In this document: positions 27,246-36,080 of the stretch, one piece after another
Numbering within the stretch: position 1 is the first letter of the stretch
Layout of the letters: each line of letters opens with the position of its first letter
Assembly: GCA_900315635.1 (NCBI GenBank)
Contig: OMZV01000001.1
Span: 62,001 to 126,000, forward strand
Length of the DNA: 64,000 nucleotides
Reading direction: 5' to 3'
DNA from: an uncultured Prevotella sp.
GTDB lineage: Bacteria > Bacteroidota > Bacteroidia > Bacteroidales > Bacteroidaceae
Translations under genes and position numbers: made by a program
Notes under the pieces: generated by a model
Told to the model about the DNA's origin: nothing
What the model saw: only the letters and a program-made list of their open reading frames with translations
The model's database searches: none

Positions 27246-28346
27246 ATGAAAGATTATATATTATCAACATTACCTCAGATGTTCGACTCGCTTCTCCGCG
27301 ACACCTGCGGACTGCCGAACTTCTGGGCTGTCCTGATAGAGTGCGTGATTGTAGGCGTGCTGGTACTTGCAGCTTATGCAACGCTCGCCATCATTCTCAT
27401 CTTTATGGAGCGCAAGGTCTGCGCTTACTTCCAGTGCCGTGTAGGACCTATGCGTGTAGGTCCGTGGGGAACACTTCAGGTCTTTGCCGATGTGCTGAAG
27501 ATGCTCATCAAGGAGATCTTCTTCGTCGACAAAGCCGATAAGCTGCTTTACTGCATTGCTCCGTTCCTCGTGATTATTGCCTCTGTAGGCACCTTCTCAT
27601 TCCTGCCGTGGAGTCAGGGGTGGGACGTTCTCGACTTCAATGTCGGTATCTTCCTCCTGACTGCTATCAGCTCAATCGGTGTGCTTGGTATTTTCCTTGC
27701 AGGTTGGGGTTCAAACAACAAATACTCTGTTGTGTCGGCAATGCGTGGCGCCGTCCAGCTCATCTCCTACGAGATGTCACTGGGTCTCTGCCTCATTGCA
27801 GCCGTAATCCTCACAGGCACCATGCAGATTTCGGGCATTGTCCAGGCTCAGACGGGTCCTTGGCAGTGGCTTATCTTCCAGGGTCATATCCCTGCGATAC
27901 TTGCCTTCCTCGTGTTCTGCATCGCCGGTAATGCCGAGGCTAACCGTGGTCCGTTCGACTTGGCAGAGGCTGAGAGTGAGCTTACAGCCGGTTACCACAC
28001 CGAGTATTCAGGTATGGGCTTCGGATTCTTCTATCTCGCTGAGTATCTGAACCTCTTCGTCGTTAGTGGAATCGCTACTACAGTATTCCTCGGCGGATGG
28101 GCTCCTATTAACATAGGTATAGAGGCATTCGACAATGTAATGGACTATATCCCTGGAATCGTCTGGTTCATCGGAAAGACATTCGTTGTTGTATTCCTCC
28201 TGATGTGGATTCGCTGGACTTTCCCACGTCTCCGCATTGACCAGATTCTGAAACTTGAGTGGAAGTACCTCATGCCGCTGTCGCTCTGCATCATCGTACT
28301 GATGGTTATCTGCGTCAGCTTCGGTTTAACATTCACGGCTGGATAA
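27246..28346 (+). CDS. nuoH: Complex I subunit NuoH
   Basis: The 366-residue polytopic subunit forms the quinone chamber lining and links the peripheral to the membrane arm. Family signatures are ILIFMERKVCAYFQCRVGP, MRVGPWGTLQVFADVLKM, GWGSNNKYSVVSAMRGAVQL, SYEMSLGLCL and FDLAEAESELTAGYHTEYSG with its conserved acidic loop, then RWTFPRLRIDQILKLEWKYL. About eight helices are evident. A 172-bp inverted-repeat region separates it from nuoI. Confidence 0.97.
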   Translation: MKDYILSTLPQMFDSLLRDTCGLPNFWAVLIECVIVGVLVLAAYATLAIILIFMERKVCAYFQCRVGPMRVGPWGTLQVFADVLKMLIKEIFFVDKADKLLYCIAPFLVIIASVGTFSFLPWSQGWDVLDFNVGIFLLTAISSIGVLGIFLAGWGSNNKYSVVSAMRGAVQLISYEMSLGLCLIAAVILTGTMQISGIVQAQTGPWQWLIFQGHIPAILAFLVFCIAGNAEANRGPFDLAEAESELTAGYHTEYSGMGFGFFYLAEYLNLFVVSGIATTVFLGGWAPINIGIEAFDNVMDYIPGIVWFIGKTFVVVFLLMWIRWTFPRLRIDQILKLEWKYLMPLSLCIIVLMVICVSFGLTFTAG

Positions 28347-28510
28347 ATTCAATAATTCAAAATTCAAAATTATAAATTCAAAATTATGATTACTTCAATG
28401 GTTATGCTTATCAAACCAATAATCAACAATGATGTTGTTTATCATGGTTATCATAATTTTGCATTTTGAATTTTGCATTTTGAATTTATAGCTTTGAATT
28501 AAAACAAGAA
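28347..28510. repeat. Long inverted repeat of AATTCAAA-type words between nuoH and nuoI
   Basis: The left arm (about 28347-28392) consists of repeated words such as AATTCAAAATTCAAAATTAT. The right arm (about 28449-28500) reads CATAATTTTGCATTTTGAAT with further TTTTGAATT words and is close to the reverse complement of the left arm. The centre of about 55 nt holds a smaller pair, ATCAACA/TGTTGTT. The element could fold into a long RNA hairpin within the nuo transcript. It is much more A/T-rich than the flanking genes. Confidence 0.75.
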
Positions 28511-28518
28511 TTCATCAA

Positions 28519-29097
28519 ATGGAAAATAAACAATCATATTTCGGTGGAGTGAAGAGCGCACTGAAGACTCTTACCACAGGACTGAAGGTGACGATGAAGG
28601 AGTATTTCACTCCGAAGACCACCGAGCAGTATCCTGAGAACCGCAAGACCACTCTGCACGTATCGCCTCGATTCCGCGGACGCCTGGTGTTCAAGCGTGT
28701 CACTGAGGACGACCTGCAGAATCCTCAGATTCAGAAGCGTGGACTGAAGGTGGGCGACTACAAGTGCACAGCATGCACAATGTGCGAGCGCTCTTGCCCG
28801 AACGATACAATCAAAATCACTTCACACATGGAGGCTGATCCAGAGACCGGACGTAAGAAGAAGGTTCTCGACGACTATCAGTACGACCTCGGCGACTGCA
28901 TGTTCTGCGAGCTTTGCGTAAATGCCTGCAACTTCGATGCCATCGAGTTCGTCAACGATTTCGAGAATGCCGTCTTCGACCGTTCAAAGCTCGTGCTTCA
29001 CCTCGACAAGGAAGTCTACAAAGGCGGCTCACTGCCAAACATCATTGACGGTGGCGCCGACTGGGAAGTAGGAACGTTTAACACTAAAACTAAATAA
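28519..29097 (+). CDS. nuoI: Complex I subunit NuoI
   Basis: The 192-residue ferredoxin-like subunit has two [4Fe-4S] motifs: Cys83/86/89/93 (CTACTMCERSCP) and Cys127/130/133/137 (CMFCELCVNACN). The N-terminal part, LTTGLKVTMKEYF, lies along the membrane arm. It passes electrons towards the NuoB cluster. Because NuoE, NuoF and NuoG are absent, NuoI is the most distal Fe-S subunit of this complex and may be the entry point for electrons. Confidence 0.96.
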   Translation: MENKQSYFGGVKSALKTLTTGLKVTMKEYFTPKTTEQYPENRKTTLHVSPRFRGRLVFKRVTEDDLQNPQIQKRGLKVGDYKCTACTMCERSCPNDTIKITSHMEADPETGRKKKVLDDYQYDLGDCMFCELCVNACNFDAIEFVNDFENAVFDRSKLVLHLDKEVYKGGSLPNIIDGGADWEVGTFNTKTK

Positions 29098-29103
29098 AGA
29101 GAC

Positions 29104-29661
29104 ATGGCAAGGTTAATTATTTTCGTAATACTCGCTGTTGTGATACTCGCCTCTGCTGTGTTCTGTGTTACAACGAAGCGAATCATGCGCGCCGCAACGG
29201 CACTGCTCTTTGTGCTGTTCTCGGTGGCAGGACTCTATTTCATTCTCGACTATACATTCCTCGGCGCTGCTCAGATAAGCATCTACGCCGGTGGTATAAC
29301 GATGATGTACATCTTCGCCATTCAACTCGTCGACAAGAACACCCTTCAGGGTCTCAGCGAGCACTGGCTCGGCAAGAAGACTATCCTTGCTGCCGCCATC
29401 GCTCTCGTAGGCTTTGCAACCGTTGTTCTCGTCCTGCTCAAGAACGCTTTCATCCAGAAGGTCGTTTCTGAGGACGCACTCGCCAACGAGCTGAATATGG
29501 ATACGATAGGCAAGACCCTCATGAGCGCCGACAAGTACGGATATGTTCTCCCGTTCGAGTTCATCTCCCTGTTCCTGCTGGCTTGTATCATCGGTGGTCT
29601 GGTAATCCTGAATATCAGCAAGAAGGTTGACACCAATAAAGATAAGGAGGAAGCAAAATGA
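29104..29661 (+). CDS. nuoJ: Complex I subunit NuoJ
   Basis: The 185-residue membrane protein has about five helices. The conserved third-helix region is visible as FLGAAQISIYAGGITMMYIF, which in complex I contains the pi-bulge helix involved in proton movement. It overlaps nuoK by 4 nt (ATGA). Confidence 0.95.
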   Translation: MARLIIFVILAVVILASAVFCVTTKRIMRAATALLFVLFSVAGLYFILDYTFLGAAQISIYAGGITMMYIFAIQLVDKNTLQGLSEHWLGKKTILAAAIALVGFATVVLVLLKNAFIQKVVSEDALANELNMDTIGKTLMSADKYGYVLPFEFISLFLLACIIGGLVILNISKKVDTNKDKEEAK

Positions 29662-29966
29662 TACAGATAGAATATTTCTTCATACTCAGCGGACTGCTGT
29701 TCTTCATTGGTGTGTTCGGATTCGTTACACGCCGTAACCTCATCGCGATGCTCATCTCCATTGAGCTCGTGCTGAACAGTGTCGACATCAACTTCGCGGC
29801 TTTCAACCGCCTGCTCTTCCCTGACGGATACGAGGGCATGTTCTTCACGCTCTTCTCTATCGGTGTTAGTGCAGCCGAGACCGCCGTCGCACTGGCTATA
29901 ATTATTAATGTTTACCGTCATTTCCACAGCGATCAGGTGAACAGTATTGAAAACATGAAATGGTAA
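29658..29966 (+). CDS. nuoK: Complex I subunit NuoK
   Basis: The 102-residue protein has three membrane helices. NuoK signatures are GVFGFVTRRNLIAMLISIEL with the key membrane Glu, VLNSVDINFAAFNR, and SAAETAVALAIIINVYRH with a second Glu. It is one link in the proton path between the quinone chamber and the antiporter-like subunits. Confidence 0.96.
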   Translation: MIQIEYFFILSGLLFFIGVFGFVTRRNLIAMLISIELVLNSVDINFAAFNRLLFPDGYEGMFFTLFSIGVSAAETAVALAIIINVYRHFHSDQVNSIENMKW

Positions 29967-29978
29967 AACAGAAAGAAT

Positions 29979-31985
29979 ATGTTTGATTACGCATTTTTGA
30001 TACTACTTCTCCCGTTCCTGAGCTTCCTCTTGCTCGGATTGCTGGGAATGAAGATGCCAAAGAAGGTTGCCGGAATCATCGGTACCTGCGTCTTGGCAGT
30101 GCTTTTCTGCTTGAGCCTGTACACAGCCTACCATTACTTCTTCTACACAGGAGAGTACACCGAGATGGGACAAGTGTTCCATGTCGTCAACGGAAGGCTC
30201 GACGGTGGTCAGGGTGTTTACCCGACCGTTACCGTGTTCAACTTCACATGGCTCCGATTCACAGAACTTCTCACCTTTAATATAGGTTTCCGTCTGACAC
30301 CAATCTCAGTGATGATGCTCATCGTCATTACCACAGTGTCGTTCATGGTTCACATCTACTCATTCGGATATATGGCTGAGCGCGATGAGAACTATAAGGC
30401 TATCGGATATGAGAAAGGATTCCAGCGTTTCTACGCTTTCCTCTCACTCTTCACAATGTCAATGCTCGGACTGGTTGTTGCAACCAACATCTTCCAGATG
30501 TATCTCTTCTGGGAGCTCGTGGGTGTTTGCTCTTACCTGCTCATCGGATTCTACTATCCGAAGCACGCCGCAGTACACGCATCAAAGAAGGCATTCATTG
30601 TTACACGTTTCGCCGATCTGTTCTTCCTTATCGGTATCCTGTTCTACAGCTTCTATGTAGGAACATTCAACTATGACCTCAGTGCCGACCCGAAACTTGT
30701 TACTGAGCTTCCGGGCGCTGCATTCATCTTGCCAGCCGCACTCTTCCTGATGTTCATCGGTGGTGCCGGTAAGTCTGCAATGTTCCCTCTGCACATCTGG
30801 CTTCCTGACGCAATGGAAGGCCCGACACCTGTCAGTGCCCTCATCCATGCCGCCACAATGGTTGTTGCCGGTGTATATCAGGTTGCATCACTGATGCCTA
30901 TCTGGCTCACTTATGCTCCGAACACTCTGCACTACATCGCTTACATTGGTGCGTTCACCGCATTCTATGCAGCTGTTGTAGCATGCTGTCAGCGTGATAT
31001 TAAGCGTGGACTTGCATTCTCGACCATCTCACAGATTGCCTACATGCTCGTCGCACTTGGTGTCGTAACATCAATGACAGGCGAGGGTAGCGTCGGTTAC
31101 ATGGCTTCAATGTTCCACCTCTTCACACACGCAATGTTCAAAGCCCTGTTGTTCCTCTGCTCTGGTGCCATCATCGTCATCATCGGCTCGAACTTCAAGG
31201 AGTACATGGGCGGACTTCACAAGTACATGCCAATCACCAACATCTGCTTCCTTATCGGTACTATCGCCATCAGCGGTTTCTGGCCATTAGCCGGATTCTT
31301 CTCAAAGGATGAGATTGTTGATGCTTGCTTCCACTTCTCACCATATCTTGGCTGGTTCATGACATTGGTTAGTGGTATGACCGCATTCTACATGTTCCGT
31401 CTGTACTATGTTATCTTCTGGGGTAACAGCTACTATGAGCAGGATCCTGACCATCGCCGCAAGCCACAGGAGGTTCCGGCTGTAATGTGGGGACCACTGG
31501 TATTCCTTGCTATCATCTCATGTGTTGCAGGTTGGATTCCATTCGGTCACTTCGTTACACTCGACGGTGCTTCTGAGGAGATTGCTCTCCAGCACTTCAA
31601 CTTCGGTCCGACAGCATGGATTTCTCTTACTGTTGCAACTATCGGCTTCGCCCTTGCTACATGGATGTACGCCGGCAAGACCCAGCCTGTTGCTGATGCT
31701 CTCGCCAAGAAGTTCCCGAAACTCCACAAGGCTGCCCTCAACCGTTTCTACATCGACAACGCTTGGCAGTTCTTCACTCATAAGATTGTATTCGGATGCT
31801 TCTCTATTCCTATCGCATGGTTCGACCGTCACGTCATTGACGGCACATTCAACTTCCTTGCTTGGGGAACCAACGAGGCAGGCGAGACAATCCGTCCATG
31901 GCAGAGTGGCGATGTTCGTCAGTATGCCGTATGGTTCATTACAGGTACTGTTGCATTAACATTAGTATTACTTTGCTTGATTTAA
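29979..31985 (+). CDS. nuoL: Complex I subunit NuoL
   Basis: The 668-residue antiporter-like subunit is at the distal end of the membrane arm. The proton channel core is visible in LFWELVGVCSYLLIGFYY with its conserved Glu, GGAGKSAMFPLHIWLPDAME, PTPVSALIHAATMVVAGVY, DIKRGLAFSTISQIAYMLVA and HLFTHAMFKALLFLCSGAII. The C-terminal region (about 520-668) carries the lateral helix and the anchoring helix. A repeat element separates it from nuoM. Confidence 0.97.
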   Translation: MFDYAFLILLLPFLSFLLLGLLGMKMPKKVAGIIGTCVLAVLFCLSLYTAYHYFFYTGEYTEMGQVFHVVNGRLDGGQGVYPTVTVFNFTWLRFTELLTFNIGFRLTPISVMMLIVITTVSFMVHIYSFGYMAERDENYKAIGYEKGFQRFYAFLSLFTMSMLGLVVATNIFQMYLFWELVGVCSYLLIGFYYPKHAAVHASKKAFIVTRFADLFFLIGILFYSFYVGTFNYDLSADPKLVTELPGAAFILPAALFLMFIGGAGKSAMFPLHIWLPDAMEGPTPVSALIHAATMVVAGVYQVASLMPIWLTYAPNTLHYIAYIGAFTAFYAAVVACCQRDIKRGLAFSTISQIAYMLVALGVVTSMTGEGSVGYMASMFHLFTHAMFKALLFLCSGAIIVIIGSNFKEYMGGLHKYMPITNICFLIGTIAISGFWPLAGFFSKDEIVDACFHFSPYLGWFMTLVSGMTAFYMFRLYYVIFWGNSYYEQDPDHRRKPQEVPAVMWGPLVFLAIISCVAGWIPFGHFVTLDGASEEIALQHFNFGPTAWISLTVATIGFALATWMYAGKTQPVADALAKKFPKLHKAALNRFYIDNAWQFFTHKIVFGCFSIPIAWFDRHVIDGTFNFLAWGTNEAGETIRPWQSGDVRQYAVWFITGTVALTLVLLCLI

Positions 31986-32049
31986 GATGGATGATATGAT
32001 GATATGATGACCTGATGATCATCCCATCATCCCATCATCCGTTCATCTA
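31985..32049. repeat. GATGATAT-word inverted repeat between nuoL and nuoM
   Basis: Right after the nuoL stop the sequence repeats words such as GATGATATGATGATATGATG and then switches to TCATCCCATCATCCCATCAT, its near reverse complement, before the nuoM start at 32061. The arms are about 30 nt each with almost no loop. A closely related copy lies between nuoM and nuoN. Confidence 0.8.
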
Positions 32050-32060
32050 AACAAAACACA

Positions 32061-33578
32061 ATGAGTTGGATATTAACATTTTTCGTGATAATCCCAGTCC
32101 TGATGCTGTTCGGCCTTTGGATGGCAAGGAATGACAATCAGGTACGTGGTGTGATGGCAACGGGCGCAACACTCTTGCTCGCCGGTGCTATCTGGCTGAC
32201 AATATATTTTGTCCAGCAGCGCAATGCAGGTAATAATGATGCAATGCTGCTTGCCAACAGTGTAACGTGGTTCGCCCCGATGCACATCAAATTCTCAGTG
32301 GGTGTCGACGGTATCTCTACCGTAATGATTCTCCTGAGTGCTATCATCGTGTTCACCGGAACATTCGCTTCATGGCAGCTCGAGCCAATGAAGAAGGAGT
32401 ACTTCCTCTGGTTCGTGCTTCTGGCTTCCGGTGTGTTCGGCTTCTTCATCTCAACCGACATGTTCACCATGTTCATGTTCTATGAGGTTGCCCTTATCCC
32501 GATGTACCTCTTGATTGGTGTTTGGGGAACAGGACCAAAGGAGTACAGCGCAATGAAACTTACCCTTATGCTTATGGGAGGTTCTTCACTGCTCATCCTC
32601 GGTATCCTCGGCATCTACTACTTCACCGGTGCTCAGACAATGGATGTTTCGGCTCTTGCCAACATGCACATGAATGAGACCGCCCAGAAGGTGTTTTTCC
32701 CGTTTGTGTTCATAGGATTCGGAGTTCTTGGAGCTCTCTTCCCATTCCACACATGGTCACCTGACGGACATGCCAGCGCCCCGACTGCAGTGTCAATGCT
32801 TCACGCAGGAGTGCTGATGAAGCTCGGAGGTTATGGTTGCCTTCGTATCGCAATGTTCATCATGCCGGAAGGACTTGCCACATGGGCACCGCTCTTCCTC
32901 GTTCTGACTTGTATCTCTGTTGTATATGGAGCCCTCTCAGCTTGTGTACAGACTGACCTTAAGTATATCAACGCTTATTCATCAGTCTCTCACTGCGGTA
33001 TGGTGCTCTTCGCACTTCTGATGATGACTCAGACCGCCATCACCGGCGCTATCCTTCAGATGCTTTCACACGGACTTATGACGGCACTCTTCTTCGCCGT
33101 TATCGGTATGATTTACCACCGTTGCGGAACCCGTGACGTTCGTGAGCTTGGCGGATTGATGAAGGTTATTCCTTTCCTCGCCGTTGCTTACGTTGTTGCA
33201 GGTCTTGCCAACCTCGGTCTTCCTGGTTTCTCAGGATTCGTTGCTGAGATGACCATCTTCGTTGGTTCATTCCAGAACGCAGGTATCTTCCACCGTGTAG
33301 CAACAATCATTGCATGTACTTCAATCGTGATCACCGCTGTATACATCCTTCGTGTTGTTGGAAAGATTCTGTATCAGAAGATTCCTAACGAGAAGTTCTA
33401 TCAGCTCCACGATGCTACTTGGGACGAGCGTCTCGCCATTGGCGGACTTATCTTCTGTGTTGCAGGACTCGGTCTTTGCCCTCTGTTCTTCCAGAACATC
33501 ATCGTTAACGCCGTTGCTCCTATCTTCCATACTATAATCGCTAACGCGCCTGCTGTCTCAGCATTGGCTAATATGTAA
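32061..33578 (+). CDS. nuoM: Complex I subunit NuoM
   Basis: The 505-residue antiporter-like subunit has about 14 helices. Family marks are FVLLASGVFGFFISTDMFTM, FYEVALIPMYLLIGVWG with the conserved Glu, LGALFPFHTWSPDGHASAPT, AVSMLHAGVLMKLGGYG, DLKYINAYSSVSHCGMVLFA and LSHGLMTALFFAVIGMIYHR. It pumps protons as part of complex I. It is flanked on both sides by similar inverted repeat elements. Confidence 0.97.
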   Translation: MSWILTFFVIIPVLMLFGLWMARNDNQVRGVMATGATLLLAGAIWLTIYFVQQRNAGNNDAMLLANSVTWFAPMHIKFSVGVDGISTVMILLSAIIVFTGTFASWQLEPMKKEYFLWFVLLASGVFGFFISTDMFTMFMFYEVALIPMYLLIGVWGTGPKEYSAMKLTLMLMGGSSLLILGILGIYYFTGAQTMDVSALANMHMNETAQKVFFPFVFIGFGVLGALFPFHTWSPDGHASAPTAVSMLHAGVLMKLGGYGCLRIAMFIMPEGLATWAPLFLVLTCISVVYGALSACVQTDLKYINAYSSVSHCGMVLFALLMMTQTAITGAILQMLSHGLMTALFFAVIGMIYHRCGTRDVRELGGLMKVIPFLAVAYVVAGLANLGLPGFSGFVAEMTIFVGSFQNAGIFHRVATIIACTSIVITAVYILRVVGKILYQKIPNEKFYQLHDATWDERLAIGGLIFCVAGLGLCPLFFQNIIVNAVAPIFHTIIANAPAVSALANM

Positions 33579-33664
33579 ATGGATGATATGATGATTGGAT
33601 GATATGATGACAAGATGATATGATGGTTCTTCCCATCACCCCATCATCCCATCATCTGTTCATT
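33579..33664. repeat. GATGATAT-word inverted repeat between nuoM and nuoN
   Basis: This is the second copy of the element between nuoL and nuoM. It starts directly at the nuoM stop with GGATGATATGATGATTGGAT and related words and ends with CCCATCATCCCATCATCTGT. The copy is about 20 nt longer than the first. Both finish with a GTTCAT box just before the next gene's leader. Confidence 0.8.
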
Positions 33665-33677
33665 AAAATTTTAAAAA

Positions 33678-35156
33678 ATGAACTATACAGATTTCTTAAA
33701 GATGATACCGGAGGCAGTACTTGTTGCCATCCTTATCATTACATTTATAGCAGATTTTGCCACGGCGAAGAAGACTGAGGTGCGCAAGTGGATGAACCCA
33801 CTGGTAAGCATAATGTTCTGTGTTCTCACAGTCGTTTGCCTGCTTCCATTGCCTGCAGTCCACGCCTTTGGCGATATGTATATCACTTCAAGTTCAGTGA
33901 ACGTCATCAAGGCTATCCTTGCACTCGGTTCACTCATCGTGGTCATTCAGAGCCGCGTATGGGCTGAGAAGAGTCAGAAGGAAGGTGAGTTCTATATGCT
34001 TCTCACCTCAACCCTGCTGGGTATGTTCGTTATGGTCAGCGCCGGCAACTTCCTGATGTTCTTCCTCGGACTTGAGATGGCAAGTGTTCCATTGGCAACA
34101 ATGGTTGCTTTCGACATGAAGCGCAATGAGAGTGCTGAGGGTGCAGCTAAGTTCATCCTCACTGCAACATTCTCAAGCGGTGTTATGCTCTATGGCATCA
34201 GCTTCATTTATGGTGCTTGCGGAACTCTCTATTTCGACGACGTACGCCATCAGCTTCTGACAATCTTCGCCTCGTTCTCCGATGGCGATACTTCGAAGAT
34301 GCTCCTCCCGGTAATGGGCTTGGTATTCTTTTTCAGTGGTCTCGGCTTCAAGATCTCTCTTGTTCCGTTCCACTTCTGGACAGCTGATACATACCAGGGT
34401 GCTCCTACAACCGTCACCGGCTATCTGAGCGTAATCTCTAAGGGTGCTGCGGCATTCACATTGCTCGCCATCCTCTTCCACGTCTTCACTCCGATGATGA
34501 GATACTGGCACGTCCTGTTTATGATTGTTGTCGTACTGAGTATCACTATTGCCAACCTCTTCGCAATCCGTCAGAGCGAGCTCAAGCGATTCATGGCTTT
34601 CAGCTCAATCTCCCAGGCAGGTTACATCATGCTTGCCGCTATCGGTTACGACTGGGCTAACTCAGTAACAGCCCTGAGTTATTACATCCTTATCTATGTT
34701 GTAGCAAACATGGCTGTATTCTCGATCATCTCTGTTGTTGAGCAGAACAATGGTGGCAAGACCGACATCGACGACTACAACGGATTCTATCAGACGAACC
34801 CGAAGCTGTCGTTCCTCATGACTCTTGCAATGTTCTCACTTGGTGGTATTCCTCCTTTCGCCGGAATGTTCTCGAAGTTCTTCGTCTTCATGGCTGGTGT
34901 ACACGGAGCTGACATCCACACAACGATCGGCGCATGGGGGTATGCGGTTGTCTTCATCGCATTGCTGAACACGGTAGTAAGCCTTTACTACTATCTGAAG
35001 ATTGTGAAGGCAATGTACATTAAGCACAACGACCATCCTCTGCCAACATTCAAGTCAGACTGTAACACTAAGTTTGCCCTTGCGCTCTGCACAACCGGCA
35101 TCCTCCTGTTCGGCATCTGCTCGTATGTTTACCAGTGGATTGCTACAGCAGCATAA
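33678..35156 (+). CDS. nuoN: Complex I subunit NuoN
   Basis: The 492-residue antiporter-like subunit closes the operon. Visible features include MFFLGLEMASVPLATMVAFD with the conserved Glu, LGFKISLVPFHFWTADTYQG, APTTVTGYLSVISKGAAAFT, ELKRFMAFSSISQAGYIMLA and FSLGGIPPFAGMFSKFFVFM. It is followed after about 45 nt by a strong terminator, which marks the end of the nuo transcript. Confidence 0.97.
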   Translation: MNYTDFLKMIPEAVLVAILIITFIADFATAKKTEVRKWMNPLVSIMFCVLTVVCLLPLPAVHAFGDMYITSSSVNVIKAILALGSLIVVIQSRVWAEKSQKEGEFYMLLTSTLLGMFVMVSAGNFLMFFLGLEMASVPLATMVAFDMKRNESAEGAAKFILTATFSSGVMLYGISFIYGACGTLYFDDVRHQLLTIFASFSDGDTSKMLLPVMGLVFFFSGLGFKISLVPFHFWTADTYQGAPTTVTGYLSVISKGAAAFTLLAILFHVFTPMMRYWHVLFMIVVVLSITIANLFAIRQSELKRFMAFSSISQAGYIMLAAIGYDWANSVTALSYYILIYVVANMAVFSIISVVEQNNGGKTDIDDYNGFYQTNPKLSFLMTLAMFSLGGIPPFAGMFSKFFVFMAGVHGADIHTTIGAWGYAVVFIALLNTVVSLYYYLKIVKAMYIKHNDHPLPTFKSDCNTKFALALCTTGILLFGICSYVYQWIATAA

Positions 35157-35202
35157 ATAGCAGGTTAGGCCCTTTTGCCCTACCGCTCAAAATATAATTA
35201 AG

Positions 35203-35235
35203 GGAAGGAATCATTCGTGGTTCCTTCCTTTTTTT
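35203..35235 (+). terminator. Intrinsic terminator of the nuo operon
   Basis: GGAAGGAA (35203-35210) pairs with TTCCTTCC (35221-35228). Three further pairs close on a TTCG loop. Seven T follow. The structure starts 46 nt after the nuoN stop. Confidence 0.92.
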
Positions 35236-35290
35236 AATGTTTATCCGAAATAAATAATATCTATTTCTCAATTTATCTGTTATCCACAGT

Positions 35291-35331
35291 AGGGGCGTGA
35301 CCTTGTGTCCGTCCCCATCACCGGAACGGTG
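35291..35331. repeat. GGGGCG-type imperfect hairpin and CACCGGAACGGTG palindrome
   Basis: AGGGGCGTGACC and GTCCGTCCCC (35291-35316) can pair imperfectly. CACCG-GAA-CGGTG (35319-35331) forms a perfect small stem. The first part resembles the GGGGCGAC hairpins at 49951 and 60251 but is not the same element. The rest of the interval to 35451 shows nothing clear except a CTTTCAG/CTGAAAG inverted repeat. Confidence 0.4.
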
Positions 35332-35410
35332 AAGATCTCCATTGACATGCTAACGAATTACCTCAGCCTTATAACGACGATTACCCCAGCAATTATGCAA
35401 TAAAGAATCT

Positions 35411-35440
35411 CTTTCAGCGTTTAATTAGTGTAACTGAAAG
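35411..35440. promoter_or_regulatory. CTTTCAG/CTGAAAG inverted repeat before a beta-barrel gene
   Basis: Perfect 7-bp arms (35411-35417 and 35434-35440) are separated by 16 nt and end 11 nt before the ATG at 35452. It could be an operator or an RNA hairpin over the leader. No TAnnTTTG promoter box was found for this gene. Confidence 0.35.
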
Positions 35441-35451
35441 AATAAAAATCA

Positions 35452-36042
35452 ATGAAAAAATTAGTTTTGATTATCTTTGCCTTTGCATTGCCATTGTTCT
35501 TGCATGCTCAAAAGGAAGTTGGCACAACAATAATCTATCCTCGTTTAGGACTAAACTGGTCGAAGTTTACCAATGATGGAATCGGAGGCTCGCAGGAAGG
35601 TGAATATTATGACTCGAAATATCGTACGGGATTCACGGGCGGAGTTGAAGTTCAGCATCAGTTCGGTAATGTTATTGCAGGAAGCATTGGCGCTCTCTAC
35701 AGTCGGCAGGGCACTGACTATGATGACATGCCGGATGCAAAGCTTTCCCTAAAGACTGACAATATCCTTGTTCCTGTTCTGCTAGTTGCCACTACACGCA
35801 TTGGACTAAACTTTAAACTTGGTGTTCAACCGGAATTCATGGTCCACTCCAATGCTGATTATTTCCTAAACAAAGTAAACCTCTCTATTCCTGTCGGACT
35901 GTCTTACGAATGGAATCACATCGCATTGGACGTCAGGTATAACATTGGTGTAACCAGTATTTATAAAGACAGCAATTCTTACGACAAGACATCGCACGGA
36001 AGTACATTCCTTGTAACGTTAGGTTATGGCTTCGACCTCTAA
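35452..36042 (+). CDS. Outer-membrane beta-barrel protein (OMP_b-brl_2/porin-like)
   Basis: The 196-residue protein has a signal peptide (MKKLVLIIFAFALPLFLHAQ) and a small beta-barrel: YPRLGLNWSKF, GFTGGVEVQHQFG, IGALYSRQGTDY, LNFKLGVQPEFMVHS, SIPVGLSYEWNHIALDVRYN and the terminal FLVTLGYGFDL ending in an aromatic-rich strand. It is clearly paralogous to the gene at 46149-46724, with the same length and matching C-terminal motifs. The two copies bracket the accessory region. The biological role is unknown. Confidence 0.85.
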   Translation: MKKLVLIIFAFALPLFLHAQKEVGTTIIYPRLGLNWSKFTNDGIGGSQEGEYYDSKYRTGFTGGVEVQHQFGNVIAGSIGALYSRQGTDYDDMPDAKLSLKTDNILVPVLLVATTRIGLNFKLGVQPEFMVHSNADYFLNKVNLSIPVGLSYEWNHIALDVRYNIGVTSIYKDSNSYDKTSHGSTFLVTLGYGFDL

Positions 36043-36080
36043 CCTCTATAGAAATCATTCCTTTATAAACTTCGCAAATC

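Noticed and set aside
26374-27381. 335-codon open frame antisense to nuoCD and nuoH
   Set aside because: It lies fully opposite conserved complex I genes, has no recognisable domain or promoter, and follows from codon bias on the true strand.
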